IMG/VR virus record: IMGVR_UViG_3300037264_007944
Coordinates: 1 to 61,161 of that record
Source of the DNA: a virus
Length of the DNA: 61,161 bases
Strand: one strand, 5' to 3'
In this document: piece by piece, positions 7,789 to 14,679 of the stretch
Layout of the letters: every line of letters begins with the position of its first letter
Numbering within the stretch: the stretch's first letter is position 1
Notes under the pieces: model-generated
Told to the model about the DNA's origin: nothing
Seen by the model: only the letters and a program-made list of their open reading frames with translations
The model's database searches: none
Translations under genes and position numbers: made by a program

Positions 7789-9792
7789 GTGATCTACTAC
7801 AGCATCCCTTGGGACAGCTCGATGAACATCGGCCGATACTACGACTCTTTCATGGAGGCCCTTCCGAACGACGCGGACGCGGCCTGCTTCGTGGACGCGG
7901 ACGCGGCGCTCGTGACAGGGTCGTACGGGCGCCAGTTCGAGGCGATTCTTAGGAGGTACCCGGAGTGCGGGCTCTTCTTTGGGATGACGAACCGCCTCGG
8001 ATGCCAGCACCAGGTCGTGAAGAGCGTCGACCCGGTGTCGAACGACATCGCTTATCATAGGAAGGTCGGCGCAGAGCTCCTGGAGAAGTACTGGGACGAA
8101 TGCGTCCCGGTGACGGCAAGTAAAACCGAGCTCATGAGCGGGGTCCTGTTCATCCTGCGGAAGTCGGCCTGGAAGAAGGCGGGCCGCTTCCTCGACAAGG
8201 GAATCCTCGGCGTCGACAACGACATGCACGCCAAGGTCGCCGCATCAGGAACCACGGTCATGCTTATGAAGGGCGCGTACGTCTACCACTGGTATCGCGG
8301 CGGGAAGCGAAGCGTCACGGCTCACCTGAAGACCACCAGGAAGGCCGTCTACACGGCCATCACCGGAGGGTACGATACGCTCCTAGATCCTGCCGTCGTC
8401 ACTCCGGGATGGGACTACGTCTGCTTCACCAACACCCCTGGGTTGCGGTCGAGCATCTGGAACGTGATCCAGTTTGCCCCTGGTGGCGACCCGGTGAAGG
8501 AGGCCAGGAAGCGGAAGATACTCTCCCACAAGTTCATGGGGTGGTACGGGTTGACGGTCTGGGTCGACGGCAACATGAGGATCCTGCGCGACATGGACGA
8601 CCTCGTGGCCAGGTTCCACGGGCAGAGCGCGATCACGATGATGCGTCACCCTGAGAGGAACTGCATCTACGATGAGGCGGAGGCTTGCAAGGCGCTAAAA
8701 AAGGACAACCCGGCCGAGATCGACGCACACATGGACAGAGTGCGGGCTGCCGGGTGCCCTGAGAAGAACGGCCTGGTAGCCACCGGAGTCATCTTCAGGT
8801 CCGGCTCCGACCCGGACGTTAAGAGGCTCTGCAGCGAGTGGTGGAAGATGGTCGAGGCCGGAAGCCGGAGGGACCAACTAAGCTTCAACTTCGCCGCCTG
8901 GAAGGAGCGGGTGAAGTACAGGGAGGTCGACTTCGACGCCGTCATCGGCCCCATGATCGAGAAGGTGAAGCACACGCGGAAGGCGAAGAGCGTCGAGGTC
9001 GTGCTCCGAGAGCAGGAGCCAAAGAAGGCGTCCCCCAAGTTCGACTTGTCGGCCGGCGACCCTCTCGTGACGATCGTGATTCCGACGAGGAACAGGCCGG
9101 AGCTCCTCGCCCACGCGATCGGCCTGATTAGGATGCAGACGTGGCTGAAGTGTGAGATCGTGATCCTGGAGGACTCGGACCCGGAGTTCAGGATCCCGAA
9201 GATCAACGTCCACGGTATCAACCACATCGTCATGGAAGAGCGCGCGACCGTCGGTGAGAAGCACGACATCGCCTTGCGCGAGGCCAGCGGGGACGTCATC
9301 GCCCATTGGGACGACGACGACTGGTTCTCTGCGGACCGCATCGACGCGCAGGTCAGAACGCTCCGCGAGACAGGCTCCGGCCTCTGCGGGATCGTGCTCG
9401 ACCTGATCTTGATGAACGGGAAGTGGTGGCACCTTGGCCGCGGGATCCGTGAGTCGCTTGGGAACAACGACCTCAAGCCGGAGTTCACGTTCCACGACGG
9501 GGCCGCCATGTACGTTAGGGGCGCCGTCCCGCCTGGGGCGGTCTACGGGAGCCGTCAGGTCGGGCAGAAGGTGAAGCTCCTGAACGAGATGGTCTCCGCC
9601 GGAGTAAAATTGACGTCAGTCGAGAACAACGGGAAGTTCGTGTACGTCAGGCATGAGTCAAACAACTGGAAGTTCGACGAAGTGTCTGCGATGATTCCAG
9701 CTCCAAAGCCGCTGTGGTTCCCAGGGCACGAGGCCCTTTTCTATTCATCCATCGGAGGCGTCCATGCCCGACAAGCAGATCATGTGCGCTGA
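7789..9792 (+). CDS. Three-domain glycosyltransferase (GT-A + DUF616 + GT2)
   Basis: 667 aa from GTG 7789, chosen because GAGGA lies five bases in front and the protein then begins IYYSIPW like its neighbours; an ATG at 7747 lies inside the upstream gene. Domain 1 (about 1-180) has CFVDADAAL (DAD near 36-39). Domain 2 (about 185-415) matches DUF616/TOD1-MUCI70-type transferases: KAVYTAITGGYD, WDYVCFTN, VWVDGNM. Domain 3 (about 425-667) is a GT2 domain: VTIVIPTRNRPELL and HWDDDDWF with the acidic site at 508-511. One polypeptide may therefore carry out up to three transfers. Substrates are unknown. Confidence 0.85.
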   Translation: MIYYSIPWDSSMNIGRYYDSFMEALPNDADAACFVDADAALVTGSYGRQFEAILRRYPECGLFFGMTNRLGCQHQVVKSVDPVSNDIAYHRKVGAELLEKYWDECVPVTASKTELMSGVLFILRKSAWKKAGRFLDKGILGVDNDMHAKVAASGTTVMLMKGAYVYHWYRGGKRSVTAHLKTTRKAVYTAITGGYDTLLDPAVVTPGWDYVCFTNTPGLRSSIWNVIQFAPGGDPVKEARKRKILSHKFMGWYGLTVWVDGNMRILRDMDDLVARFHGQSAITMMRHPERNCIYDEAEACKALKKDNPAEIDAHMDRVRAAGCPEKNGLVATGVIFRSGSDPDVKRLCSEWWKMVEAGSRRDQLSFNFAAWKERVKYREVDFDAVIGPMIEKVKHTRKAKSVEVVLREQEPKKASPKFDLSAGDPLVTIVIPTRNRPELLAHAIGLIRMQTWLKCEIVILEDSDPEFRIPKINVHGINHIVMEERATVGEKHDIALREASGDVIAHWDDDDWFSADRIDAQVRTLRETGSGLCGIVLDLILMNGKWWHLGRGIRESLGNNDLKPEFTFHDGAAMYVRGAVPPGAVYGSRQVGQKVKLLNEMVSAGVKLTSVENNGKFVYVRHESNNWKFDEVSAMIPAPKPLWFPGHEALFYSSIGGVHARQADHVR

Positions 9793-9943
9793 GTGCAAGC
9801 AGGAGTTCGCCTTCACGGAGGATGAGTCGCAGAGGCTCCACGATCTGGTGAAGGATGGGAAGATCGACGAGTACCACGAGCCCAGGCGCTGCAGGCCCTG
9901 CCGCAACGCGCGCAAGCAGCAGCGTAAGTCCCAGGGCGCCTGA
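9764..9943 (+). CDS. Small zinc-ribbon protein (zf-trcl type)
   Basis: 59 aa. Two CxxC pairs, MCAEC near residues 8-11 and CRPC near 44-47, with EFAFTEDE between and PRRC..CRNARK at the end, match the 'probable zinc-ribbon' (zf-trcl) pattern. GGAGG lies just before the ATG. It overlaps the glycosyltransferase end. The role is unknown; such ribbons bind nucleic acid or protein partners. Confidence 0.75.
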   Translation: MPDKQIMCAECKQEFAFTEDESQRLHDLVKDGKIDEYHEPRRCRPCRNARKQQRKSQGA

Positions 9944-9959
9944 CGTCACGGAGGGGGAG

Positions 9960-10319
9960 TTGAACAGCTACGCCGCGCGCAATCGCACAGACGGCCGGTG
10001 GGACTGGACCTGCCTGAACAACAAGCAGATCTGGAAGACCGGACCGTGCGCGGAGCATGAGGACGGCCACGCCACGAAGGCCGAAGCGGAGAAGCACTTC
10101 TACGACCACGAATCCAAGAAGCTCCGCGAGGTGACCAGCGGCAACCGCGAGATGCACGCCTGCGACGCCCCTGGGTGCAAGACGTTCACGCACATGGGGC
10201 TCGTCGGTCAGCACTGGTTCACGGACACCACCTGGCTCTGCGCACTGCACAATCTGCCGACCGTCGTGGAGATGATGCACCCGTTCAAAGAGGGGATCGA
10301 GATATGGGCGTCGTGGTGA
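9960..10319 (+). CDS. Cys/His-rich protein of unknown function
   Basis: 119 aa if it starts at TTG 9960, which is preceded by GGAGGGGG; upstream in-frame codons read through the zinc-ribbon gene and look artificial. Cys and His residues are grouped as HACDAPGCKTFTH and WLCALH in the C-terminal half, suggesting a metal site. The N-terminal half has WDWTCLNNKQIWKTGPC. Its end overlaps the SET gene start by 16 bases. Family not recognised. Confidence 0.65.
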   Translation: MNSYAARNRTDGRWDWTCLNNKQIWKTGPCAEHEDGHATKAEAEKHFYDHESKKLREVTSGNREMHACDAPGCKTFTHMGLVGQHWFTDTTWLCALHNLPTVVEMMHPFKEGIEIWASW

Positions 10320-10822
10320 ACAGCATCATCCCGGACATCATCGAGGGGAAGTCGAAGGTCCACGGCCGCGGCGCCATCTCCGGCCGGCACTACAACTCCG
10401 GCGACGTCATCGCCGACTGGACGCCGACGTTCCTCGCGAGCCGGGCCGAGCTTCCGGCCGGTGAGTGCGTCGCCGTGCAGGTGGGGCCTGACCACTACGT
10501 CCTCGGCGTGGCCGACGGCGCGACCCGCCTCATGAACCACTCGTGCGACCCTGGGGCCGCGGTGATCATCGGCAACGGGAAAGTCATCCTGAAGGCGATC
10601 CGCCCGATCAACCCGATGATGGAGATCACGTTCGACTACTCGATCACCATGCAGGACGACTCGTTCTCCATGACCTGCAACTGCGGCGCGAAGAACTGCC
10701 GTGGGGTCGTGAGGGAGTTCAGGGCGCTGCCTCAGGCAGTGCGCGAACGCTACGAGTGGATGAAGGTCGTCCCTGCGTACGTCCTCGTGGGCGTCACCCC
10801 CGCGAATGCGCGTGCAGGATAG
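10304..10822 (+). CDS. SET-domain protein (putative lysine methyltransferase)
   Basis: 172 aa. KSKVHGRGAI (17-25) is the N-terminal SET motif, RLMNHSCDPG (75-84) is the NHSC motif that forms part of the active-site pseudoknot, EITFDYS (107-113) is the ELTYDY-type motif with the catalytic Tyr, and CNCGAKNCRG (125-134) is a post-SET zinc-binding tail. SET enzymes transfer methyl from SAM to protein lysine. A complete minimal SET plus post-SET in a phage is uncommon. ATG 10304 has GAGGGG upstream; GTG 10316 overlapping the previous stop is an alternative. The target could be host or virion protein. Confidence 0.88.
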   Translation: MGVVVNSIIPDIIEGKSKVHGRGAISGRHYNSGDVIADWTPTFLASRAELPAGECVAVQVGPDHYVLGVADGATRLMNHSCDPGAAVIIGNGKVILKAIRPINPMMEITFDYSITMQDDSFSMTCNCGAKNCRGVVREFRALPQAVRERYEWMKVVPAYVLVGVTPANARAG

Positions 10823-11315
10823 CCGCCAGGCGATCCGACCACCCGCGCGAGATGTACTTGAGCTGCCCCATCTCCACGCAGAGCGTCACGAGCTTGTGCA
10901 GCGCGTCCTGGACGCCGATGTCCCCGAAGGCGAGCTTGCGGTTGACCTGCCAGAGCTTGCAGGAGATATCGTCACCGTACTGATCGTAGCCGCGGACTGC
11001 TTTGCGCTGCTCGAACTTCTCGGATCCGTACTCGGAGTAGGTCTCCCGCGGACGATCGTCCAGGGAGCCCTGGCCGTCCGCCTGGGAGTCCACCCAGCCA
11101 GTCTCCAGGCCCCAGCGGTCGTCCTCGTTGTCTGCAGCCTCCTTGATGCGCTTGGCGAGCGGATCTCGGTCCTCCATCCAGCGGCGGATCATGCGGCCGA
11201 TGCTCTCGTCGAGGTCCCACTCCGGGCCGGCCTTGGTCTTCTTGGCCCTGGCGGTCGAGACCGCCTTCCCGATCATTTCGATCAGGTCGAAGACGTACTC
11301 CTTGGTGATCCTCAT
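10794..11315 (-). CDS. Unknown minus-strand protein
   Basis: 173 aa, charged and helical. The N-terminus is ITKEYVFDLIEMIGKAV; the central section is acidic (DNEDDRWGLETGW). The codon pattern looks real on this strand and the opposite strand has no convincing gene. It converges on the SET gene, overlapping its last 29 bases. GGGAGGAG stands somewhat far (about 12 bases) before the ATG. Family not recognised. It is one of few minus-strand genes, so it may be expressed at a different time. Confidence 0.7.
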   Translation of the reverse strand: MRITKEYVFDLIEMIGKAVSTARAKKTKAGPEWDLDESIGRMIRRWMEDRDPLAKRIKEAADNEDDRWGLETGWVDSQADGQGSLDDRPRETYSEYGSEKFEQRKAVRGYDQYGDDISCKLWQVNRKLAFGDIGVQDALHKLVTLCVEMGQLKYISRGWSDRLAAILHAHSRG

Positions 11316-11354
11316 GAATCCGAGACTCCTCCCTATAGACGGACGGTCGAGGTG

Positions 11355-11705
11355 TTACAACCTGCAGGGTTGGACATTTTTCAGATGAATGCCAGACCTC
11401 CACCCTCTATTGCTTGGCCAGGGCCGATCCTGACACGAAATCGGCACGCCCTTATTAAGGCGGACGGCCAGGCTGAAACCGGACACGAAAACGACACTGC
11501 CCCGTAAAACAGCTGCAATCGGCGTGCCAGGCCTCTCTGGGCCGGTTGGGCCGGTTTCCCGTACGTAGGAGACACCGCCTGCTTGTCTTACGAGGTGACC
11601 CTGGGCAGGTGACACCTTGTCGTCTGAATCCACGAATTTGGTCCCGAAATAGAATGACCAGGGTCCGGTGAATTTGTAAACCTCAATCGGATTTATGTTG
11701 CTCAC
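11355..11705 (-). CDS. Possible small minus-strand gene starting inside an operator
   Basis: 116 aa from a GTG at 11705-11703 that is the centre of the palindrome GTTGCTGTGAGCAAC, with GGAGAG five bases in front on the minus strand. The first 50 residues (EVYKFTGPWSFYFG, FVDSDDKVSPAQG) look protein-like; the C-terminal half is less convincing. No family recognised. If real, repressor binding would block its start. It may instead be non-coding. Confidence 0.35.
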   Translation of the reverse strand: MSNINPIEVYKFTGPWSFYFGTKFVDSDDKVSPAQGHLVRQAGGVSYVRETGPTGPERPGTPIAAVLRGSVVFVSGFSLAVRLNKGVPISCQDRPWPSNRGWRSGIHLKNVQPCRL

Positions 11706-11711
11706 AGCAAC
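11697..11711. promoter_or_regulatory. Palindromic operator candidate (site a)
   Basis: GTTGCT-CAC-AGCAAC, a 15-bp inverted repeat also found at 14657, 34480 and 47091. On the + strand it overlaps TTGCTC (11698-11703), which with a 17-base spacer and TACATT (11721-11726) could form a promoter. On the minus strand it contains the start codon of the possible gene at 11355-11705. Confidence 0.6.
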
Positions 11712-11732
11712 TCTCCGTTGTACATTATGGGT

Positions 11733-11905
11733 GCAGTGAGGTTGGGCGACAGATAGAGAGGCCATATGGATAGCTGGCCTCGAAATTCTGTTTCCCCCTC
11801 TCTCCAGGGCCAGGCCGCCTTTACAGGGTAGAACCTCGAAGCGGTGGCCTGGCTCCTTTAATCATCACGGGGTCGGTCGCCGTCGCGGCCGACCCCTTTC
11901 TTTTT
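11733..11905 (+). ncRNA. Candidate small RNA between an operator-promoter and a terminator
   Basis: The 250 bases between the operator and the next gene hold no convincing + strand protein gene; the only small frame is 21 codons from ATG 11765. TTGCTC-17-TACATT would start transcription near 11733, and a strong rho-independent terminator ends at 11905. The stretch contains an internal hairpin (GAGGCCA pairing with TGGCCTC around 11759-11783). A roughly 170-base structured RNA is inferred, not shown. Confidence 0.35.
11869..11905 (+). terminator. Rho-independent terminator
   Basis: GGGGTCGG (11869-11876) pairs with CCGACCCC (11889-11896), followed by TTTCTTTTT. No + strand gene ends close upstream, so it would end the candidate small RNA and insulate the next promoter. 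Confidence 0.75.
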
Positions 11906-11908
11906 GGC

Positions 11909-11937
11909 TTGACGTCGTAGCTACGTTGCACTACATT
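11909..11937 (+). promoter_or_regulatory. Sigma70-like promoter with palindromic spacer
   Basis: TTGACG (11909-11914), 17 bases, TACATT (11932-11937), followed by AGGAGAG and ATG at 11961. The spacer contains the palindrome CGTAGCTACG (11916-11925), and CTACGTAG lies at 11942-11949 just past the expected start point, so a dimeric regulator probably binds here. It drives the operon with the XRE regulator. Confidence 0.65.
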
Positions 11938-11960
11938 TACGCTACGTAGGAGAGAGACAG

Positions 11961-12407
11961 ATGGCCGATCCGTACGCGCACTCGAAAGACCCGGCCCCGG
12001 TGTCACCCGCAGGCAAGCACGACCGACACGCCTGCCCGATCTACAAGAAGACAATCTCTCCGTGCAAGGACTGCCTTCCGGCGTACTCCTCGAACCCGGA
12101 GCCGGACCCGGAGCCCATGTGCAAGAACCCTGAAGTCGCGCCAAGTAAGATGCCTGAGCCCACGGGCGAGTTCGCCAATGTCCCGCCAGGCTGGCCGCCG
12201 CAGACCTGGGGCGCGCATCTCGCCTGCATCGCGTGGATGACCGCGATGGGCCGAGGCCACTACAGCTTCACGGAGCCGAAACGGCACATCAAGGCGTACA
12301 CGAAAAAGATCCTCGAGGAAGAGCGGCTCAGGGTGATCAAAATCCTGCGCGAGGCCCACGTGGGCAACATGGACGTCGAGAGGAAGATTTACCCGGAGTG
12401 GCGGTGA
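11961..12407 (+). CDS. Unknown Cys- and Pro-containing protein
   Basis: 148 aa. The N-terminal half contains HDRHACPIYKK and SPCKDCLPAY, a possible metal site, then a PEPDPEPMC Pro/Glu stretch. The C-terminal half is helical (KAYTKKILEEERLRVIK). It is the first gene after the promoter at 11909, with AGGAGAGAG before the ATG. Its TGA overlaps the next GTG start. Family not recognised. Confidence 0.7.
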   Translation: MADPYAHSKDPAPVSPAGKHDRHACPIYKKTISPCKDCLPAYSSNPEPDPEPMCKNPEVAPSKMPEPTGEFANVPPGWPPQTWGAHLACIAWMTAMGRGHYSFTEPKRHIKAYTKKILEEERLRVIKILREAHVGNMDVERKIYPEWR

Positions 12408-12691
12408 TCCCCGTCCTCAACAAGGGCTGCGACGCCATCCCGAAGGGTGCGATCTACATCGGCCGGCCTGGGCCGTTCGGCAACCCATTCAAGATCGGCA
12501 AGGACGGTGACCGCGACGAGGTCGTCAGGAGGTTCAAGTGGTACTTCGTCAGGAGGGTCGGAGAGGACGCGGTCTTCAGCGGGGCAGTGAAGATGCTGAA
12601 GGCGGAAGCGACCGCGCTGGTATGCTTCTGCGCCCCATTGAAGTGCCACGGAGATGTGATCTCAGAGTACCTTGAGACGATAGGCGTATAG
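12404..12691 (+). CDS. DUF4326-type protein
   Basis: 95 aa. AIYIGRPGPFGNPFKIG near the N-terminus and CFCAPLKCHGDVISEYL at the C-terminus are the defining segments of DUF4326, a small family frequent in phages and bacteria with unknown activity. The start GTG 12404 overlaps the previous stop (GTGA). A longer in-frame version from 12233 would read through the upstream gene in Arg/Gly-rich nonsense and is rejected. Confidence 0.85.
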   Translation: MIPVLNKGCDAIPKGAIYIGRPGPFGNPFKIGKDGDRDEVVRRFKWYFVRRVGEDAVFSGAVKMLKAEATALVCFCAPLKCHGDVISEYLETIGV

Positions 12692-12699
12692 GAGGAAGA

Positions 12700-12972
12700 A
12701 TGCCAAGCCCAGGTACAGAGTTCGGCCGTGAAGTGAAGAATCTCAGGATCCGCGAAGGCCTGACGACCGTCGTCCTGGCCAGAAAGACCGGCACGCACAA
12801 GGGCTACATCTCCGGCATCGAGAACGCCAAGGTGAATCCGCCGTCGAAGAAGATCCTCGTGAAGATGGCGAAAGCCCTCGGGGTGGAACTCAAGTGGCTC
12901 ATGAAGCTGTCCGTCGTGTCGAAGGCCCCCATCGAGATCCGGGCCGAGGTCGAACGGAAGCTGATCGGGTAA
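12700..12972 (+). CDS. XRE-family transcriptional regulator
   Basis: 90 aa. An HTH_3 domain covers residues 8-65: GREVKNLRIREGLT, VLARKTGTHKGYISGIENAKVNPPSKKILVKMAKALGV with the usual helix-turn-helix spacing. It is preceded by AGGAGGAAG. Dimeric XRE proteins bind palindromes; the palindromes in the promoter at 11909 of its own operon are the obvious targets, but this is inference. Confidence 0.88.
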   Translation: MPSPGTEFGREVKNLRIREGLTTVVLARKTGTHKGYISGIENAKVNPPSKKILVKMAKALGVELKWLMKLSVVSKAPIEIRAEVERKLIG

Positions 12973-12976
12973 AGAG

Positions 12977-13060
12977 ATGCCGATGGACTGGATCTGTGGC
13001 GCCACGTTCAGCGGGTGCATTTTGAAGGCTGACTTGAAACCTCAGCCATTTTTAGGATAG
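12977..13060 (+). CDS. Doubtful 27-aa peptide
   Basis: The short frame from ATG 12977 contains DWICGATFSGC. It has only a weak ribosome binding site and its end forms the hairpin before ssb, so it may be non-coding spacer. Reported because it fills the gap between the XRE gene and ssb. Confidence 0.2.
   Translation: MPMDWICGATFSGCILKADLKPQPFLG
13027..13053 (+). terminator. Weak rho-independent terminator before ssb
   Basis: GGCTGA (13027-13032) pairs with TCAGCC (13042-13047), followed by ATTTTT. The six-pair stem is modest, so it would attenuate rather than fully stop transcription from the XRE gene. Confidence 0.45.
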
Positions 13061-13071
13061 AGGAGGGAAGC

Positions 13072-13488
13072 ATGGCGAATCTCAACAGCGTCCACCTGAT
13101 CGGCAACCTGACGCGCGACCCGGAGCTCAAGTACACCCCGCAGGGGAAGGCGGTCTGCGAGTTCGGGCTCGCCATCAACAGCTCGTACGTGAACAAGACA
13201 TCCGGCCTGAAAGTCGAGGAAGTCACCTTCATCGAGATCGTGGCGTGGGGGAAGACCGCCGAGATCTGCGCGGAGTACCTGAAAAAGGGCCGGCCCGTGT
13301 TTGTGGAGGGGCGGCTCAAACAGGATCGATGGGAGTCGCCCGAAGGCAAGAAGATGAGCAAGATCCGGGTGACCGCCGAGAACATCCAGTTCCTGGGTGC
13401 GAAGCCGGCCGGCGGGGGACAGCAGGCGCAGGAGGCGCCCGCCGCGGCAGGCGATGGCAGCATACCGGACGGGGACATTCCGTTCTAA
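13072..13488 (+). CDS. ssb: Single-stranded DNA-binding protein
   Basis: 138 aa. The N-terminal OB fold (about 1-105) has NSVHLIGNLTRDPELKYTP, AVCEFGLAIN, FIEIVAWGKTAEICAEYLKKG and VEGRLKQDRW, all standard SSB segments. A Gly/Gln/Ala-rich linker follows, then the acidic tip DGDIPF that recruits replication and repair partners. AGGAGGGAAG precedes the ATG. It coats single-stranded DNA in replication and recombination. Confidence 0.96.
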   Translation: MANLNSVHLIGNLTRDPELKYTPQGKAVCEFGLAINSSYVNKTSGLKVEEVTFIEIVAWGKTAEICAEYLKKGRPVFVEGRLKQDRWESPEGKKMSKIRVTAENIQFLGAKPAGGGQQAQEAPAAAGDGSIPDGDIPF

Positions 13489-13498
13489 CGGAGGTCGC

Positions 13499-13840
13499 AT
13501 GACAGCCTGCGCCCACTGCTGGGAAGCCGTCCTATCCCCCGTGTGGGCAAGCAAGCAGCACGCCGACTGCAAGTCATGCTGCGGGTGCGGCTTCAGCCGG
13601 GTGTCGCTTGGCATCGGCAACTGCAGCCGCTGCACCATAGGCCTGACGGGGCATCCGGCCGTTTTCTACGTGGAGCTCAAGGTTGGAGCTGGCCACCGCT
13701 GGAACATGAACTTGTGCTCGTTGTGCAGGGAATGGCTCAACGAAACCATCCGGAGGTTCTCGGTGATGCAGGACGTCGGCAGGATCCCGGCCGACAGCGG
13801 ACCAAGGATTATCACCCTTCCGGAGGACGACCATGAGTAG
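13499..13840 (+). CDS. Cys-rich small protein (probable zinc fingers)
   Basis: 113 aa from ATG 13499, with GGAGG six bases upstream; an upstream in-frame start would overlap ssb with Arg-rich nonsense. Cysteine groups CAHC, CKSCCGCG, CSRC and CSLC imply two metal sites. The C-terminus is acidic. It is probably a nucleic-acid or protein adaptor; family not recognised. It overlaps the next gene by eight bases. Confidence 0.7.
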   Translation: MTACAHCWEAVLSPVWASKQHADCKSCCGCGFSRVSLGIGNCSRCTIGLTGHPAVFYVELKVGAGHRWNMNLCSLCREWLNETIRRFSVMQDVGRIPADSGPRIITLPEDDHE

Positions 13841-14045
13841 GCCGCAGACGCAGCCCACGAGCTTCAGGCTTCCGGCGGAAGTGATCGACGCTCTTGATGT
13901 TGGGGCGTCCAGATTCGGGATGAGCAGGACGGATTGGCTCACCTTCCTGGCGAAATCGGCCATCGCCGACAAGACGTCCCAGATCGTCTTCAACGAGAAC
14001 GAGGTTATCGTCCGGTCGAGGAAGTGCCCGCTTCGGGAGAGGTAG
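13833..14045 (+). CDS. Ribbon-helix-helix-type protein
   Basis: 70 aa. TSFRLPAEVIDALDVGASRFGMSRTDWLTFLAKSAI has the strand (TSFRLP), helix, turn (GMSRTDW), helix order of Arc/MetJ-type ribbon-helix-helix DNA-binding proteins. The C-terminal part is basic. It may regulate its neighbours; no operator is assigned. Confidence 0.7.
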   Translation: MSRPQTQPTSFRLPAEVIDALDVGASRFGMSRTDWLTFLAKSAIADKTSQIVFNENEVIVRSRKCPLRER

Positions 14046-14066
14046 CGTGGAGGAGAAGAAAAGCGC

Positions 14067-14309
14067 ATGGGCAAAGCGAGTAGACGCCGCCTGGAAAAAC
14101 GTAATGCTCGACCTAAGGCGAAGAGTGTCGAGGTGCCGAAAGAAACCGAGGAAGAAGATCCGGGTCCAGGGTTCATCGAGGCGATAGAAGCCGCGCAACG
14201 AGGGCACAAGCAGGAGTTCGACGAGAAGTTCGGCACGAACGTCAACGTCGAGATCAAGGACGGCAAGATGCACGTGGGGCTGGCCAAGAAGCCGGAGGCG
14301 AAGTCGTGA
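14067..14309 (+). CDS. Small charged protein, unknown
   Basis: 80 aa. The N-terminus is very basic (GKASRRRLEKRNARPKAK), the middle acidic (ETEEEDPG), and the C-terminus contains VNVEIKDGKMHVGLAKK. GGAGGAGAAG lies before the ATG. It is coupled to the next gene by GTGA. No family recognised. Confidence 0.6.
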   Translation: MGKASRRRLEKRNARPKAKSVEVPKETEEEDPGPGFIEAIEAAQRGHKQEFDEKFGTNVNVEIKDGKMHVGLAKKPEAKS

Positions 14310-14620
14310 TCTACAGGCCCGCGCACTACGACACGAGCACGACGACGGACACGGCCCCATGGGCCACGCAGTTCGTGGCATCAGCGGCGAACGTCGTCAT
14401 CACCGGGACGATTCCAACCGACATGACGGCGATCCCGGTCTCCGGAAGCGTCGCCGTGTGCTACTCGCCATCCGACGCGGTGTTCCTCGAGCTGCCCAGG
14501 ACGTCCCCAAGAAACCCGCCGCATCCAGCCCCGGCGTGGCGGGCGAAGCTGCAGAAGGTCACCCCCTTTTTTGCCCCACGGCCGGAGTTCCACGCGCGGT
14601 CGAATCCGAGCGGCCGGTAG
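14306..14620 (+). CDS. Unknown small protein
   Basis: 104 aa from GTG 14306, overlapping the previous stop. The N-terminal half (TAPWATQFVASAANVVITG, IPVSGSVAVCYSP) looks like beta strands; the C-terminal half is Pro/Arg-rich. No family recognised. It ends before the operator at 14657. Confidence 0.55.
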   Translation: MIYRPAHYDTSTTTDTAPWATQFVASAANVVITGTIPTDMTAIPVSGSVAVCYSPSDAVFLELPRTSPRNPPHPAPAWRAKLQKVTPFFAPRPEFHARSNPSGR

Positions 14621-14656
14621 ATCGATAATCCTTAACCGGAAGTGCTTGCAAAAATT

Positions 14657-14671
14657 GTTGCTGTGAGCAAC
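14657..14671. promoter_or_regulatory. Palindromic operator candidate (site b)
   Basis: GTTGCT-GTG-AGCAAC. The symmetry extends to 21 bp (14654-14674), the best of the four sites. It lies nine bases before the ATG at 14680, between a possible TTGCAA (14646-14651) and the start codon, so bound repressor would block expression of the gene at 14680. Confidence 0.65.
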
Positions 14672-14679
14672 AATCTGAT

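Noticed and set aside
14047-14190. Alternative small frame starting GTG 14047
   Set aside because: It overlaps the more convincing 80-aa gene at 14067 in another frame and soon becomes Arg/Lys-only sequence.
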